A stretch of DNA of 64,000 nt, from assembly GCA_963832715.1 (NCBI GenBank), contig CAWHVB010000004.1, forward strand, positions 202,307 through 266,306, written 5' to 3'. Below the pieces are notes generated by a model. That model was not told the origin of the DNA. It ran no database searches and saw only the letters and a program-made list of their open reading frames with translations. The translations under genes and the position numbers were made by a program. Positions 1 to 9,693 of this stretch are shown here, one piece after another. This DNA is from DATFVA01 sp963832715 (GTDB lineage Bacteria; Bacteroidota; Ignavibacteria; Ignavibacteriales; Ignavibacteriaceae). Each line of letters opens with the position of its first letter. Positions within the stretch are counted from its first letter, which is position 1.

Positions 1-126
1 AACGGCCTGGCCGGGTGTTAAAACCCGGGTTGATACAACTGTAGCGATAGAGTTGGCGGCATCATTCATTCCATTATAGAAATCGAATACGAGTGCCAGG
101 AAAATGATAATGATGGCAAATTCCAT
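1..126 (-). CDS. pit: PiT-family inorganic phosphate transporter, N-terminal part only
   Basis: The gene reads leftward from an ATG at 126-124 and runs off the window, leaving 42 codons. The translation opens with a hydrophobic segment followed by DFYNGMNDAANSIATVVSTR, which is the conserved first signature of PiT (PitA/Pho-4) low-affinity phosphate/cation symporters of the inner membrane. It lies one base downstream of the DUF47 gene, which is the usual accessory partner of Pit, so the two are surely cotranscribed. The rest of the protein is outside the window, so substrate details cannot be judged. Confidence 0.9.
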   Translation of the reverse strand, partial: MEFAIIIIFLALVFDFYNGMNDAANSIATVVSTRVLTPGQAV

Positions 127-127
127 A

Positions 128-739
128 TTATGTATTCTTTATGAAAAGACTGATTATCAGGTTTGCGGTCGACTGACATTTATCTGAAGTATTCTCAAGT
201 ATCTCAAGTATCTCTTTTCGTTTGATGATCTCGATGGCATTGGTTTCATTTTCAAAGAGCTCTTTTAAGGCCTGTCTGTATACATTATCTGCTTCGGTCT
301 CCAGAACTTTCACTGCTTTCATTTCATTAGTTCGTTTTATTTTCAGGTCCTGTATTGCAATACCAAGTTCTTTTACCTGTTCAACCACCACTGCTGAAAG
401 CTTATCGGCATATTTAACCCTGGTCTGGATATTATATGTTTCAATCCTGCTTGTTGCTCCCAGCAGCATATCGCTGATATCATCAAGTCTTTTAATCAGG
501 CCGAAGATATCCTCCCGGTCAAAAGGAGTTATATATGTCTTGTTAAGCCTCTTGGTTACTTTTGAGGTTATTTCGTCGCACCTCAGTTCCAGTGGTTTTA
601 TCTTAAGCAGTATATCCCTGTTTATCTCTTCATTAGAAAAGAGCTGATGGGTAAGATCAGCCATCTGCCCGATGTGGGTTATCATCTCTTTAAAATTATC
701 GAAGTACTTCTCTTCCTTCGGCAGTAGATTTTTGAACAT
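128..739 (-). CDS. DUF47 family Pit accessory protein (PhoU-like)
   Basis: This 203-residue, highly charged, all-helical protein has no membrane segment. The central stretch TPFDREDIFGLIKRLDDISD (about residues 70-90) is the DUF47 hallmark, and the length fits the family. DUF47 proteins resemble PhoU and are normally encoded next to PiT transporters, whose activity they are thought to modulate from the cytoplasm. Here the stop codon is one base from the transporter start, so translational coupling is likely. The start is the ATG at 739. Family assignment is firm; the modulating role is inferred from the family. Confidence 0.9.
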   Translation of the reverse strand: MFKNLLPKEEKYFDNFKEMITHIGQMADLTHQLFSNEEINRDILLKIKPLELRCDEITSKVTKRLNKTYITPFDREDIFGLIKRLDDISDMLLGATSRIETYNIQTRVKYADKLSAVVVEQVKELGIAIQDLKIKRTNEMKAVKVLETEADNVYRQALKELFENETNAIEIIKRKEILEILENTSDKCQSTANLIISLFIKNT

Positions 740-828
740 CTTTCCCTCGCTTTTACAACGGCGAAAAATAAAAAAATAATTAATATAAGAGAAATTCCAG
801 CCGTGAAAGTATTAACGTCTCTGGTTGT

Positions 829-975
829 TTATTTTAGAAACATTAGTTTTTTAACAGCAGAATAATCACTGCTCGTTGTTAGCCTGTAAAAGTATACACC
901 TGAACTTAAATCTCCTCCTTTCAATTTAATGGCATAATACCCAGGCTGTTTTTTTTCGTTAACTAATACTCCTTT
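829..975 (-). pseudogene. Orphan type IX secretion sorting-domain tail (remnant)
   Basis: On the minus strand this stretch encodes the last ~46 residues of a type A sorting domain: VNEKKQPGYYAIKLKGGDLS, then SSGVYFYRL and a lysine-rich end closed by TAA at 831-829. A stop lies just upstream in frame (about 978) and no start or parent domain is present. The sequence is similar to the tail at 1064-1213 but not identical. It appears to be the surviving 3' end of a deleted secreted-protein gene. Confidence 0.7.
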
Positions 976-1063
976 TTGTTTCCTCTAAGTCCCTCGTAAT
1001 TAAATTTACTGAAAAACCTGCTCTTGATGATGTATATAAAAAAGAAGCTTTCGCTCCCTTGAA

Positions 1064-1904
1064 TTACTTGATTAGCAGCATTTTGCCTGTTTTAACATAT
1101 TCACCTGCTTTCAACCTGTAGAAATATACGCCGCTGGCAAAATTACCGGCATTAAACCCTACTTCATAATATCCGGGCTTCTTTGTATCATTAACCAGTG
1201 TCTTTATTGGTTTGTGTATAAAAATTAGGAGTAAACCTATTATTAAGGGTAAAATCCGGATCTGAATCAAAATATTGATTTGCAATATATGGAAAACGAT
1301 TCGGCTCCCTGTTTGGGTTTGTTGGAAAGGATTGAAATAAAGTTTCTAAAAATCCTTCATAGTCTTCGGTATTCAGGAGACAAAGCAAACCATCGATGCC
1401 AATATTTCCGTCCAGGTCCGGATGATCACCGCCAGCCTGTATTTTCATAGGAACTCCCTTGCATAAAACAATGTACCTGATTTGATTTGTGAGATTATGT
1501 TGTGTTAGATAATTTTTGATTGGCAATGCAACATATTTATAAAAGTATTTATAGGCGTGTTCAGTTGCATACCACGTCCCGCTATTATGATTATCAAGAT
1601 CCCTGATGATATCACTTCCCTGCCGTAAGCCAACTGTGTGGGTAACACCATCTACTGAAAAAGTTGTATCGGGAAATCTTAAGCCGGGGAAAATAACATT
1701 GGCTGCCGGTATATTCCGAGCCAATCTATAGTATTCTTTAACGGAGTCTGAAATCAATCCCAATGTATCTTGAAGGCTCGTTGGCTGTTTATAAACGACC
1801 AATACATTTTCTTGCCCTGGGATCCCTGCATAAGTTGGCGTTTGTGCATTTGAATAAGAGGCACAAAGAAAAAGGAACACTAAAAGAGCGGGAAAAAATT
1901 TCAT
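1064..1904 (-). pseudogene. TIGR03790-like secreted protein, internally deleted and frame-broken
   Basis: From the ATG at 1904 the reading frame gives a clean signal peptide ending ...SNAQ and then a domain resembling TIGR03790 proteins (VLVVYKQ, YYRLARNIPAANV, RYIVLCKGVPMKI). The frame stops at 1191 soon after FTPNFYT. In another frame, overlapping the last residues, comes a complete sorting-domain end (KTLVNDTKKPGYYEV, SGVYFYRL, KTGKMLLIK) that stops at 1064. The simplest reading is an out-of-frame deletion near position 1215 that removed the second half of the domain and joined the N-terminus to the secretion tail. A 237-residue truncated product could still be made but would lack the tail. 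Its function is unknown. Confidence 0.7.
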
Positions 1905-1918
1905 ACGGTCTCCTCTGT

Positions 1919-4414
1919 TTATTTGATTTGAACTATTTTGATTACTGAGCTGTACCCAGTTCTCGTTTCCATTCTGATAAAATAAATACCGCTTGAAAGT
2001 TTGCTATCATCTAAGGTTAATTTGTAAATACCTTCATCTTTTTCTGCATTGATCAGGACAGCAATTTTTTCACCTATTATATTATACAAGGATATATTAA
2101 TTAAACTTCTAACTGGGACAGCATAAGTTACAATCGTTCTGCCATTGAATGGGTTGGGATAATTCTGGAATAAATAAAAAGAAGGAATTTCTAACCCGGA
2201 ATTAATAATTATTATCTTTGAGTAATTATAACTGCCATTATAATCGACTTGTCGTAACCTGTAATATTGAATTTCTGATGAGATATCGCTATCAATAAAC
2301 GAATAGGATTGTGGTTCAGTCGTAGTTCCTTGTCCAGATACAAAACCTATTCTTACCCAGTTTTTATTATCAATAGACTTTTCAATTTCATATCCATAAT
2401 TATTGGTTTCAGTTGCGGTTTGCCAGGTTAAAAATATTTTTCCGTTCCCGGGTTTACCTTCAAAGAAAATTAACTCAACTGGGACATAAGTCGTGTCTTC
2501 ATATCTTAGAATTAAACCATCTCCGCCAACGGCATATCCAATCCATTCTTTCGGGGCCTGAAATTTGTTGAATCCTGGACAATCCTGTGTAATTTCATTC
2601 CAGGTAACACCGTTATTTGTTGTTTCCCATCGTTGATGAACGCCGTTTAATATCCAATGGTATTTATTTGGAAAACAATTGAAATTATAACCAGCATCTA
2701 TAATTGGATCAGGCTGCCAGTTGATTCCACCATCCACGGTTTTATAAAGATTATTCCCAATAAAACCATTAATTATAAATCCTGTATCAACGTTGGTAAA
2801 ATAAACATCATTTGTGTTATAATAATCAAGGCCAGTCTGTTCAACCCAGTATTGTCCGCCATCTGTTGTTTTATAGGGTTTCCAACCTCCTAAAGATGCC
2901 CAGCCATACAATGAATCAACGAAAGATATACTCGAAAAACCTGCACCCGATCTATATAACTGTTGAAACCAGTTTTCTCCCGAATCTGTCGTCTTATATA
3001 TCACGCCGCCTATCGCTACATACCATCCTATTTGATTATTTATAAATACTATTTTGTTTATCTCTCCATAAGTATTTGGTGAATTTGTCTGATACCAGTT
3101 ATCGCCACCATCTGTAGTTTTCCATATAGCTGTGCTTCCAAGGTAACCTGTTAAGCTGTCTGTAAAGAATAAGCTGTAACCGCTTGGACCGGAGGCTAAC
3201 TGCCAGTGTTCTCCTGAATCAAATGTCCTGTATACTCTGCCTCTTGGTCCTGAACTAATTACGAATCCTTTCTGTTCAGTTGGAAAAAATACATCCACAA
3301 AATCATCATTTATTATAGCCTTATGCCAGACGTCTAAATCTCCGTCTGCCTTATAGATCTTTAATCCCGAACCTGCATTATACCCTATATTTTCCTGTTT
3401 GAATAACTGTATATCAAATTCTCCGATATTACTTAGGGGCAAATCAAGAAGTATCCAGCTTTGTCCTGAGTCAGTTGTCTTCCATAGTCCTACTTCACTC
3501 ATTGTAATGTATCCTGTATCAGGATTTACATATTTTATGCAGTTAATAGGGTCATAAGTTGTTGGTCCTCCAGTTATCCAGGTGTTCCCCCCATCGCTGC
3601 TGTAAACTGTTTTTCCCCTGTATCCCGTCCCACCGTATCCTGCGGCAGCAATATGAAGACTATCGATTACATCAACACTAAATAATGCCTGGTTATCTCC
3701 TGCCTGTACAATATCCCAGGTATTCCCGGCGTTCGTAGTTCTCAATACCTTACCGTTTGCTGCTATAAAGCCGTAATTCTCATCCAGGAAATCAATCCAC
3801 CAATAGTCTGATGTGTAGCCGGGAGTTGCTGAAGTCTGCCAGGTTTGTCCTCCATCTGTCGTTTTTATAAGTGAATTAGCTGTTCCGCAGGCCCAGCCAA
3901 GGGTGTCATTTATCATCTGAAGCCCCCATAGGTCGCCTGTTACACCACTTGTTATTTGTATCCAGTTTTCTCCCCTATCAGTAGAACGGAGAATTATTCC
4001 GTTAAACCCTGAAGCAACTACTGTCTGGCCATTGAAAGAATTTACCTTTAATATCGGGGTTGTTGTATTTGTTTCAAGCGTATTCCAGCTTTGACCGCCA
4101 TCCGTGGTTTTTATTATTGTTCCCAAATCTCCGCATGCCCAACCTGTATCAACATTCACAAAATGAATACCCAGGTAGTCAACCCTCGGCACCTTTGGAT
4201 TCAGTTCTGTCCAGATACCGGTACTTTCCAGAGGAAATAATCTTCTCTTTTCTTCATTAAGGTTTTTACCTGCGTATTTTTCACTGTATGTCTGATAACC
4301 TTCCTGCGGGGGAATTCCTCTTCTGTACTGAACGGGTTTTGTGCCTGCGGTATCTGAATATTGTGCAGAAGATACTGTGCTTAACAGAATTAAGAGGAGA
4401 ATAATTGTTTTAAT
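1919..4414 (-). CDS. Secreted YCF48/BNR-repeat protein with type IX sorting domain
   Basis: The protein is a string of about twelve repeats with W..TTDGGQ.W motifs, the hallmark of YCF48/BNR beta-propeller proteins. A fibronectin-like segment follows (around LTWQTATETNNYGYEIEKS), then a C-terminal sorting domain beginning FQNYPNPFNGRTIVTY and ending in a GIYFIR motif. It is therefore probably exported by Sec and moved to the cell surface by the type IX system. The first ordinary in-frame start is GTG at 4192, but the frame stays open upstream and encodes a signal peptide (KTIILLLILLSTVSSAQ) preceded by an AAGGGA site. The codon in start position there is ATT (4414-4412), an unusual initiation codon. 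The total from ATT is 831 residues. The ligand or role of the propeller is unknown. Confidence 0.8.
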   Translation of the reverse strand: MKTIILLLILLSTVSSAQYSDTAGTKPVQYRRGIPPQEGYQTYSEKYAGKNLNEEKRRLFPLESTGIWTELNPKVPRVDYLGIHFVNVDTGWACGDLGTIIKTTDGGQSWNTLETNTTTPILKVNSFNGQTVVASGFNGIILRSTDRGENWIQITSGVTGDLWGLQMINDTLGWACGTANSLIKTTDGGQTWQTSATPGYTSDYWWIDFLDENYGFIAANGKVLRTTNAGNTWDIVQAGDNQALFSVDVIDSLHIAAAGYGGTGYRGKTVYSSDGGNTWITGGPTTYDPINCIKYVNPDTGYITMSEVGLWKTTDSGQSWILLDLPLSNIGEFDIQLFKQENIGYNAGSGLKIYKADGDLDVWHKAIINDDFVDVFFPTEQKGFVISSGPRGRVYRTFDSGEHWQLASGPSGYSLFFTDSLTGYLGSTAIWKTTDGGDNWYQTNSPNTYGEINKIVFINNQIGWYVAIGGVIYKTTDSGENWFQQLYRSGAGFSSISFVDSLYGWASLGGWKPYKTTDGGQYWVEQTGLDYYNTNDVYFTNVDTGFIINGFIGNNLYKTVDGGINWQPDPIIDAGYNFNCFPNKYHWILNGVHQRWETTNNGVTWNEITQDCPGFNKFQAPKEWIGYAVGGDGLILRYEDTTYVPVELIFFEGKPGNGKIFLTWQTATETNNYGYEIEKSIDNKNWVRIGFVSGQGTTTEPQSYSFIDSDISSEIQYYRLRQVDYNGSYNYSKIIIINSGLEIPSFYLFQNYPNPFNGRTIVTYAVPVRSLINISLYNIIGEKIAVLINAEKDEGIYKLTLDDSKLSSGIYFIRMETRTGYSSVIKIVQIK

Positions 4415-4934
4415 CGGATTGTCCCTTCAAAAATGTTTTCGACTTATCGAATCATTGGAATAAAATCCGATATCAATTTAGAGAATGATATACTTTTAAT
4501 CAATAAAAGTTTTTTATTTATCAGGTCAAGCAGTTATCTCCATCTTTCCTCTAACTAAGTAGGCATATTCATTAATATTATAACGTATAATAAGTTGTAA
4601 TTTTGTCCTTAGCATCTATAAAATTTAATTTTCAACTTGTTGTGTGAGGACTTGTAGTGGTGCCCGACCTGTCTCGCCCCTTGTCTTCATCAGGGCGGGA
4701 GTGCCTCGCCTTCCTTTACTATTTGGCGAGGTGTATCGAGGACACCGTATTAGTGATATTTAAATTCCAACAATTTGTTGAAAACTTTTAACATATCTGA
4801 TCGGCATCCTGCTTAATTAAAATAATACGTCACCGAATTTATGTAATGGAGTACTTAGGGTAAGTTATAATAATTATATTGCATAATTCATTTTTGTATA
4901 TTTCCGTTCAATTTTCAGGAAATTAAGGAAGATA
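4415..4934. other. Divergent intergenic region with hairpins, no gene seen
   Basis: The 520 bases between the YCF48 gene (minus) and glyS (plus) must hold both promoters. A G+C-rich patch at about 4655-4745 contrasts with the AT-rich surroundings and contains a hairpin with 7-base arms CCTCGCC/GGCGAGG (4704-4710 with 4725-4731). Another small AT-rich hairpin lies at 4492-4510. No coding potential was found in any frame. Confidence 0.6.
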
Positions 4935-6434
4935 ATGGCCAAACAGAATGATCTGATAGAAAAAATTGTGTCCCTTTCTAAAAGAAAAGGTTTTGTATTT
5001 CAGTCAAGTGAGATATACGGCGGATTAAACGGATGCTGGGATTATGGTCCGCTTGGAGTAGAATTACTGAAGAATATTAAAGAAGAGTGGTGGAAGTTCA
5101 TGACATACCGTGAAGATGTTGAAGGACTTGACGCCTCTATCCTGATGCATCCGAAAGTCTGGGAAGCCTCGGGTCACGTAGAAAACTTTACTGATCCAAT
5201 GGTTGACTGCAAACAGTGCAAAGCAAGATTCCGTGTTGATATACTGGGTGATCTGATAAATGAAAAGAAGAAAACCAAAGCATTAGAGGAAGTGAAAAAG
5301 CAGATTGCAGGTAATGCAAAATTGACGCACCAGTTTGAAAATATACTCAACATATCAGCGTCCGACAATGGGGGATCACTCGATTCCGAGTTCACTGCTT
5401 TGCTTGAGGACCCCGAACTAAGTCCTCTGCTACTTGCTGAACTAAACTGTCCACAGTGCGGAAACAAGGGAACTTTCACTGCCGCAAGGCAATTTAACCT
5501 TATGTTCAAGACTTTCATCGGTCCTGTTGAAGATTCAGGAGCGGTGGTTTACCTTCGTCCCGAAACCGCGCAGGGTATCTTCGTCAATTTTCTGAATGTA
5601 CAGAATGCTTCAAGACAAAAACTTCCTTTCGGCATTGCGCAGATAGGTAAAGCGTTCAGGAATGAGATCAATACAAAAAATTTCCTTTTCAGGACGAGAG
5701 AATTTGAGCAGATGGAAATGCAGTACTTCGTCAATCCTTCTGAAGATAAAAAATGGTACGACTACTGGAAAGAAGAGCGTATTAACTGGTATAAGTCGTT
5801 AGGTATGACCGGATCCAAATTACGTTTTCATGATCACCCTGCTGAAAAACTTGCCCATTATGCGAAAGAAGCTACCGATATCGAATATGAGTTCCCGTTC
5901 GGATGGGGAGAGATCGAAGGCATTCATAACAGGACAAATTTTGACCTGAGCAGACACGAAGAATTCTCAGGCAAATCAATGAAATATTTCGATGAGGAGT
6001 CTAAAGAAAAATTTCTTCCATATATAATCGAAACCTCGGCCGGTGCCAGCAGGTCGTTTATGGCATTCCTTGTTGATGCTTATTATGAAGAGGAAGTAAA
6101 AGGTGAAACAAGATCCGTACTCCGTTTCCATCCTAAACTAGCTCCCATAAAAGCGGCCATCTTTCCACTGGTCAATAAGGACGGAATGCCGGAAATAGCA
6201 AGAGATATCGAAGCAGACCTGAGAAGAAATTTCAAAGTATTTTATGATGATAAAGGTGCTGTCGGGCGGCGATACAGAAGGCAAGATGAAATTGGAACGC
6301 CATTCTGTATAACTGTAGACACTCAGACCCTGGAAGATAAAACAGTCACAGTAAGAGAACGGGATTCCATGGAACAGGTACGTGTTGATGCAGCCGGATT
6401 GAAGCCGTACCTGCTTGATAAGCTTTCCATATAG
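4935..6434 (+). CDS. glyS: Glycyl-tRNA synthetase, single-chain alpha2 type
   Basis: This 499-residue class II enzyme charges tRNA-Gly with glycine in the cytoplasm. The N-terminal block GFVFQSSEIYGGLNGCWDYG and the following GPLGVELLKNI are diagnostic for the eukaryote/archaea-like homodimeric GlyRS. An insert (about residues 95-180) carries two CxxC pairs (CKQC and CPQC) that fit the zinc-binding module of bacterial members. The class II motifs are visible around FRTREFEQMEMQYF and in the C-terminal ETSAGASRSFMAFL block, followed by the anticodon-binding domain. The start ATG is preceded by AAGGAAG at good spacing. The gene stands alone between a divergent neighbour and a downstream exported protein. 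Confidence 0.97.
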   Translation: MAKQNDLIEKIVSLSKRKGFVFQSSEIYGGLNGCWDYGPLGVELLKNIKEEWWKFMTYREDVEGLDASILMHPKVWEASGHVENFTDPMVDCKQCKARFRVDILGDLINEKKKTKALEEVKKQIAGNAKLTHQFENILNISASDNGGSLDSEFTALLEDPELSPLLLAELNCPQCGNKGTFTAARQFNLMFKTFIGPVEDSGAVVYLRPETAQGIFVNFLNVQNASRQKLPFGIAQIGKAFRNEINTKNFLFRTREFEQMEMQYFVNPSEDKKWYDYWKEERINWYKSLGMTGSKLRFHDHPAEKLAHYAKEATDIEYEFPFGWGEIEGIHNRTNFDLSRHEEFSGKSMKYFDEESKEKFLPYIIETSAGASRSFMAFLVDAYYEEEVKGETRSVLRFHPKLAPIKAAIFPLVNKDGMPEIARDIEADLRRNFKVFYDDKGAVGRRYRRQDEIGTPFCITVDTQTLEDKTVTVRERDSMEQVRVDAAGLKPYLLDKLSI

Positions 6435-6525
6435 ATATCACATGCGTGATTAGTATTATAGTTATTTCTCCTTATCAGTAATAGTTTGTATTTGTAAAGA
6501 CTATACTGAATATAAAGGAGAATTT

Positions 6526-7410
6526 ATGTTTTATGATAAGATCAGAATAATACTAATTGTAAGCGGACTTATAATTTTATCCCTTCCTTTTACAGGGAGC
6601 GACTGCAACAGCAGTAATAATCCCCCGGGCCCTGCAGGAGGAGTTGCGGCACCACAGAATGTATCGGTAGTAATTAATTCAGATTCCACAGGTCAGCAGT
6701 CTTCTGCAGCGATAAGCTGGGATGCTTCACCTGACGAGAGCATGAGTGATTTCAGCGGATACAGGGTAGTTACGTATAAACTCGACAACAATAATAATAT
6801 AGTTTCTGTTTTTCAGAATGACAATTTTCCATCTACAGTACACTCACATACAGTTGATTCAATCGGAACGGGAACTAAATTTCATACATACGTTATAGCC
6901 CGGCTGAATGACGGCAGTGAAAGCGACTCCACAGGTTCACTGGTCTATGCAGGTGTATTTTACAGAACTGACGGAACAATTGATGAATATCAGCCCGGAG
7001 ATACTTCCTTCATAGAAAGCGGTTACGGCTGGAATATCCAGACAGGGAAAGGAACAAATTATTTATTTAATTCCTCCAACACGGGGATGATCGATATTAT
7101 TTTAAGAGGCGGGGTAAATGATTCCCTAACATTCTATTCACCTGACCTTTTTTCACCCGGTACAAAATCAACAAAGTTTCTGACCATTGGACCAGGACAG
7201 GAAGCATTTGACCTGACAGTACTTTCTGAACCCGATAAAGATTCGGTCAGGGTAGATTCTGATTATGTATACCTTATAAAGACCCGCGAAGGCAATTATG
7301 TAAAAATCTGGGTAAAGTCGGTAAATTATATAGCGGGTTCAATTCCGCCATATCATAATGTCCTTTTCGACTATAAGGTCCAGCCGATTGCGGATCTGAG
7401 AGTGCTCTGA
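6526..7410 (+). CDS. Exported protein with fibronectin type III-like domain
   Basis: The 294 residues start with a hydrophobic export segment (about 8-26). The next cysteine (C27) is preceded by Asp, so a lipoprotein box is not convincing. Residues about 40-130 read as a fibronectin III fold (APQNVSVVIN, AAISWDASPDE, FSGYRVVTYK). The second half has no recognised domain. A good AAAGGAG site precedes the ATG and a likely terminator follows (7452-7488), so the gene may be monocistronic. Function is unknown; a surface or periplasmic location is inferred. Confidence 0.7.
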   Translation: MFYDKIRIILIVSGLIILSLPFTGSDCNSSNNPPGPAGGVAAPQNVSVVINSDSTGQQSSAAISWDASPDESMSDFSGYRVVTYKLDNNNNIVSVFQNDNFPSTVHSHTVDSIGTGTKFHTYVIARLNDGSESDSTGSLVYAGVFYRTDGTIDEYQPGDTSFIESGYGWNIQTGKGTNYLFNSSNTGMIDIILRGGVNDSLTFYSPDLFSPGTKSTKFLTIGPGQEAFDLTVLSEPDKDSVRVDSDYVYLIKTREGNYVKIWVKSVNYIAGSIPPYHNVLFDYKVQPIADLRVL

Positions 7411-7451
7411 TTATTCTTTCGCAGCAGAACAGGCGAAACTTTTATTTAAAT

Positions 7452-7488
7452 GCGGAGGTATTAGATTGAAAATTATCTCCGCTTTTTT
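7452..7488 (+). terminator. Rho-independent terminator after the Fn3 protein gene
   Basis: Inverted arms GCGGAG (7452-7457) and CTCCGC (7477-7482) are followed by six T residues. It lies between the stop of the upstream gene and the start of the TPR gene on the same strand. Confidence 0.65.
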
Positions 7489-7527
7489 CATATATAGAAA
7501 GCACTTTTTAATAATTTTGGAGCCAGG

Positions 7528-8673
7528 TTGAAAAATCTACTTTTATCGGTTTTAGTAATAACTTTCTTAGCTGTTAATTTACACGCACAGGGGGAGAAAT
7601 TTGATTCCCTGGCTCAAAAGGGAATTAAAGAAATATACAGCATAAAATTCGACCAGGCTGAGAGGACATTCAGAGAATTAATTGCAGATTATCCCGATCA
7701 CCCGGCAGGAAGGTTCTTCCTTGCAATGATCGACTGGTGGAAAATCCTTTTGAACACGGATGATGAATCGCATGATGATATATTTTTTCAGAAACTTGAG
7801 GACGTAATATATCAATGCGATCAGATACTTGATAAGAACCCTGATGATGTCGATGCGCTTTTCTTTAAAGGAGGAGCTATAGGCTTCAGAGGGAGGTTAA
7901 GATCACTGAGAGAAAGCTGGCTCAAAGCAGCAGATGACGGGCGAGAAGCGCTGCCGATAGTCGAGAAAGCCAGCAATCTTGATCCCGGTAACAAAGATGT
8001 TCAGCTTGGTTTCGGAATTTACGATTATTATGCATCTGTTATCCCCGACGAATATCCATTATTAAAACCGCTTATGATATTTTTTCCTTCAGGAGATAAA
8101 AAGAAAGGTCTGGAAGAACTAAAAAGCACTGCAGAAGATGGTAAATATGCAAAGTACGAAGCACGGTATTTCCTGATGACACTTTATTATAATTATGAGA
8201 ATAATCCATACAAAGCATACGAATATGCAAAAGAGCTAAGTGACGAGTTTCCGGACAATCCCATTTTCGAGAGATGGGAAGGGAGGATTGCAGCAAGGAA
8301 AGGGGATTATGTAAATTCGGCTGAAATATTCAAAGACGTCCTTGCAAAAGCAGATTCCGGACTTACCGGATATGCAGTGCTTCCAGCGAAAAGGGAAGCA
8401 ACCTATTATGTTGCTCTTCAGTACAAAAATACCAGCGACTTTGATTCTTCCGAATACTATTTTAATAAATGCATTGAGTACTCAAAAGAGCTTGATAAGG
8501 ATGGCGAGTCGGGTTTCTGGATAAATTCGGTTCTTTATCTCGGGATGATAAATGATCAGAGCGGAAACCGGGGGAAAGCACTTGATTATTATAATGAGCT
8601 GCTTGATATGAAGGAATACGGGAGTTCCCATTCGCTGGCAAAGAAGTATATTGACACCCCGTACAAACCGTGA
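7528..8673 (+). CDS. Exported tetratricopeptide-repeat protein
   Basis: This 381-residue protein has a signal peptide ending ...NLHAQ. It is followed by helical repeats: residues 30-70 (AERTFRELIADYPDHPAGRF), 100-125, 215-240 (KAYEYAKELSDEFPDNPIF) and 300-370 (GKALDYYNELL). Such exported TPR proteins usually act as protein-interaction scaffolds. The best start is TTG at 7528, spaced correctly from GGAGCCAGG, because the signal peptide begins there. No enzymatic domain is visible. The partner is unknown. It converges on porQ, with 84 bases between the stops that contain three near-copies of a GGTATCA word. Confidence 0.75.
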   Translation: MKNLLLSVLVITFLAVNLHAQGEKFDSLAQKGIKEIYSIKFDQAERTFRELIADYPDHPAGRFFLAMIDWWKILLNTDDESHDDIFFQKLEDVIYQCDQILDKNPDDVDALFFKGGAIGFRGRLRSLRESWLKAADDGREALPIVEKASNLDPGNKDVQLGFGIYDYYASVIPDEYPLLKPLMIFFPSGDKKKGLEELKSTAEDGKYAKYEARYFLMTLYYNYENNPYKAYEYAKELSDEFPDNPIFERWEGRIAARKGDYVNSAEIFKDVLAKADSGLTGYAVLPAKREATYYVALQYKNTSDFDSSEYYFNKCIEYSKELDKDGESGFWINSVLYLGMINDQSGNRGKALDYYNELLDMKEYGSSHSLAKKYIDTPYKP

Positions 8674-8757
8674 ATAAGTAAGAATACAAAAATAAAGAGA
8701 AAAAAGGATCAGGAATCTGGTATCAAGTATCCAGCTTCCGGTATCAGGGACCCTTCG

Positions 8758-9693
8758 TTAAAACGTCGTTGCGATACTTATCCTGTGCAATGCCCCGATT
8801 GTACCAAGTGAACTGAACCCGTAATCAAAAGTATAATCAGAAATAACCGCACCGAAGCCGGCATTAAATCCAGCGATACCGGAGGTGGTTCCAACCTTCA
8901 GTTCCGTTCTTTTTTCATTATCATACCCGAAACGCAGGCTTAATACTTTACTCAGGTGAAACTCCGCACCGACTGTAAATGCTTTGAGACGTTGTGCGAA
9001 ATCATCCCTCTCCTCATTAAGTCTATGGAAATCGAGAGACACACGTACAGGTAAATTTTCTAATCTCTTTGAAATACCGATTACCACATCGAGCGGCAGA
9101 GATTCTTTTGTGTTGTAATAAGTGGTGAGCTGAGAGCCCATATTCAGGGCAGCAAATCCTATATCTACCATAGCAGAGGGAATTGCATAATGCAATCCTA
9201 TATCACCGGCGATTCCTGTAGAGGACCTTGTTTCAATCCCTGAGTAAATGAACTTAGCATTCACACCGTAATAAAAATTCTGATCAAGTGAATTTGCATA
9301 TCCGATAATAAATGCCACCTCGCCGGCACCAAAGTCCTGAGTTTTAGATCCGAACTCATCGGCTCCGGTAAAAGTACCATAATTAATATATTTTACTGCA
9401 GCGCCGAACCTGCCGATCCCTTCTATTTCCTGTGAATAGGTTAGACTTGCGAGATTTATATCGAGGAGATGTTTCACAAACGAAAACGAAACCGGTTGTC
9501 CTTCAAGCAGATCAAGTCCTGCCGGGTTATAGAAAATGACATTAGGATCGTCGTTATTTGAAACGAAACTACCGGCCAGAGCTCCTGCACGCGCACTCAT
9601 ATCAAGTCTTAGAAAATCATATGTATTCTGTGCTGAAACTTTAACTGATGTTAAAAAGATTATTGCAAGAAAGAAAGCGGCCGCTTTTTTCAT
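8758..9693 (-). CDS. porQ: Type IX secretion outer membrane protein, PorQ-like (PorV/PorQ family)
   Basis: After a signal peptide (MKKAAAFFLAIIFLTSVKVS, then AQ) the protein opens with YDFLRLDMSARAGALAGSFV and a NPAGL block, the family signature of PorV/PorQ barrels. The YDFLRL form fits PorQ better than PorV. PorQ is an outer membrane component of the type IX system, which exports proteins bearing the YPNPFN-type tails seen elsewhere in this window. The longest frame begins at 9735, but the ATG at 9693 with GGGAG in front and a signal peptide directly after is the better start. The family is certain; the choice between PorQ and PorV is moderately so. Confidence 0.8.
   Translation of the reverse strand: MKKAAAFFLAIIFLTSVKVSAQNTYDFLRLDMSARAGALAGSFVSNNDDPNVIFYNPAGLDLLEGQPVSFSFVKHLLDINLASLTYSQEIEGIGRFGAAVKYINYGTFTGADEFGSKTQDFGAGEVAFIIGYANSLDQNFYYGVNAKFIYSGIETRSSTGIAGDIGLHYAIPSAMVDIGFAALNMGSQLTTYYNTKESLPLDVVIGISKRLENLPVRVSLDFHRLNEERDDFAQRLKAFTVGAEFHLSKVLSLRFGYDNEKRTELKVGTTSGIAGFNAGFGAVISDYTFDYGFSSLGTIGALHRISIATTF

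Noticed and set aside
222..647. Open frame of 141 codons opposite the DUF47 gene
   Set aside because: It is a shadow of a clear gene, with low-complexity serine/leucine composition.
4492..4516. Terminator hairpin ACTTTT/AAAAGT with T tract
   Set aside because: The stem is short and AT-only, and it lies between divergent gene starts where no plus-strand transcript needs termination.
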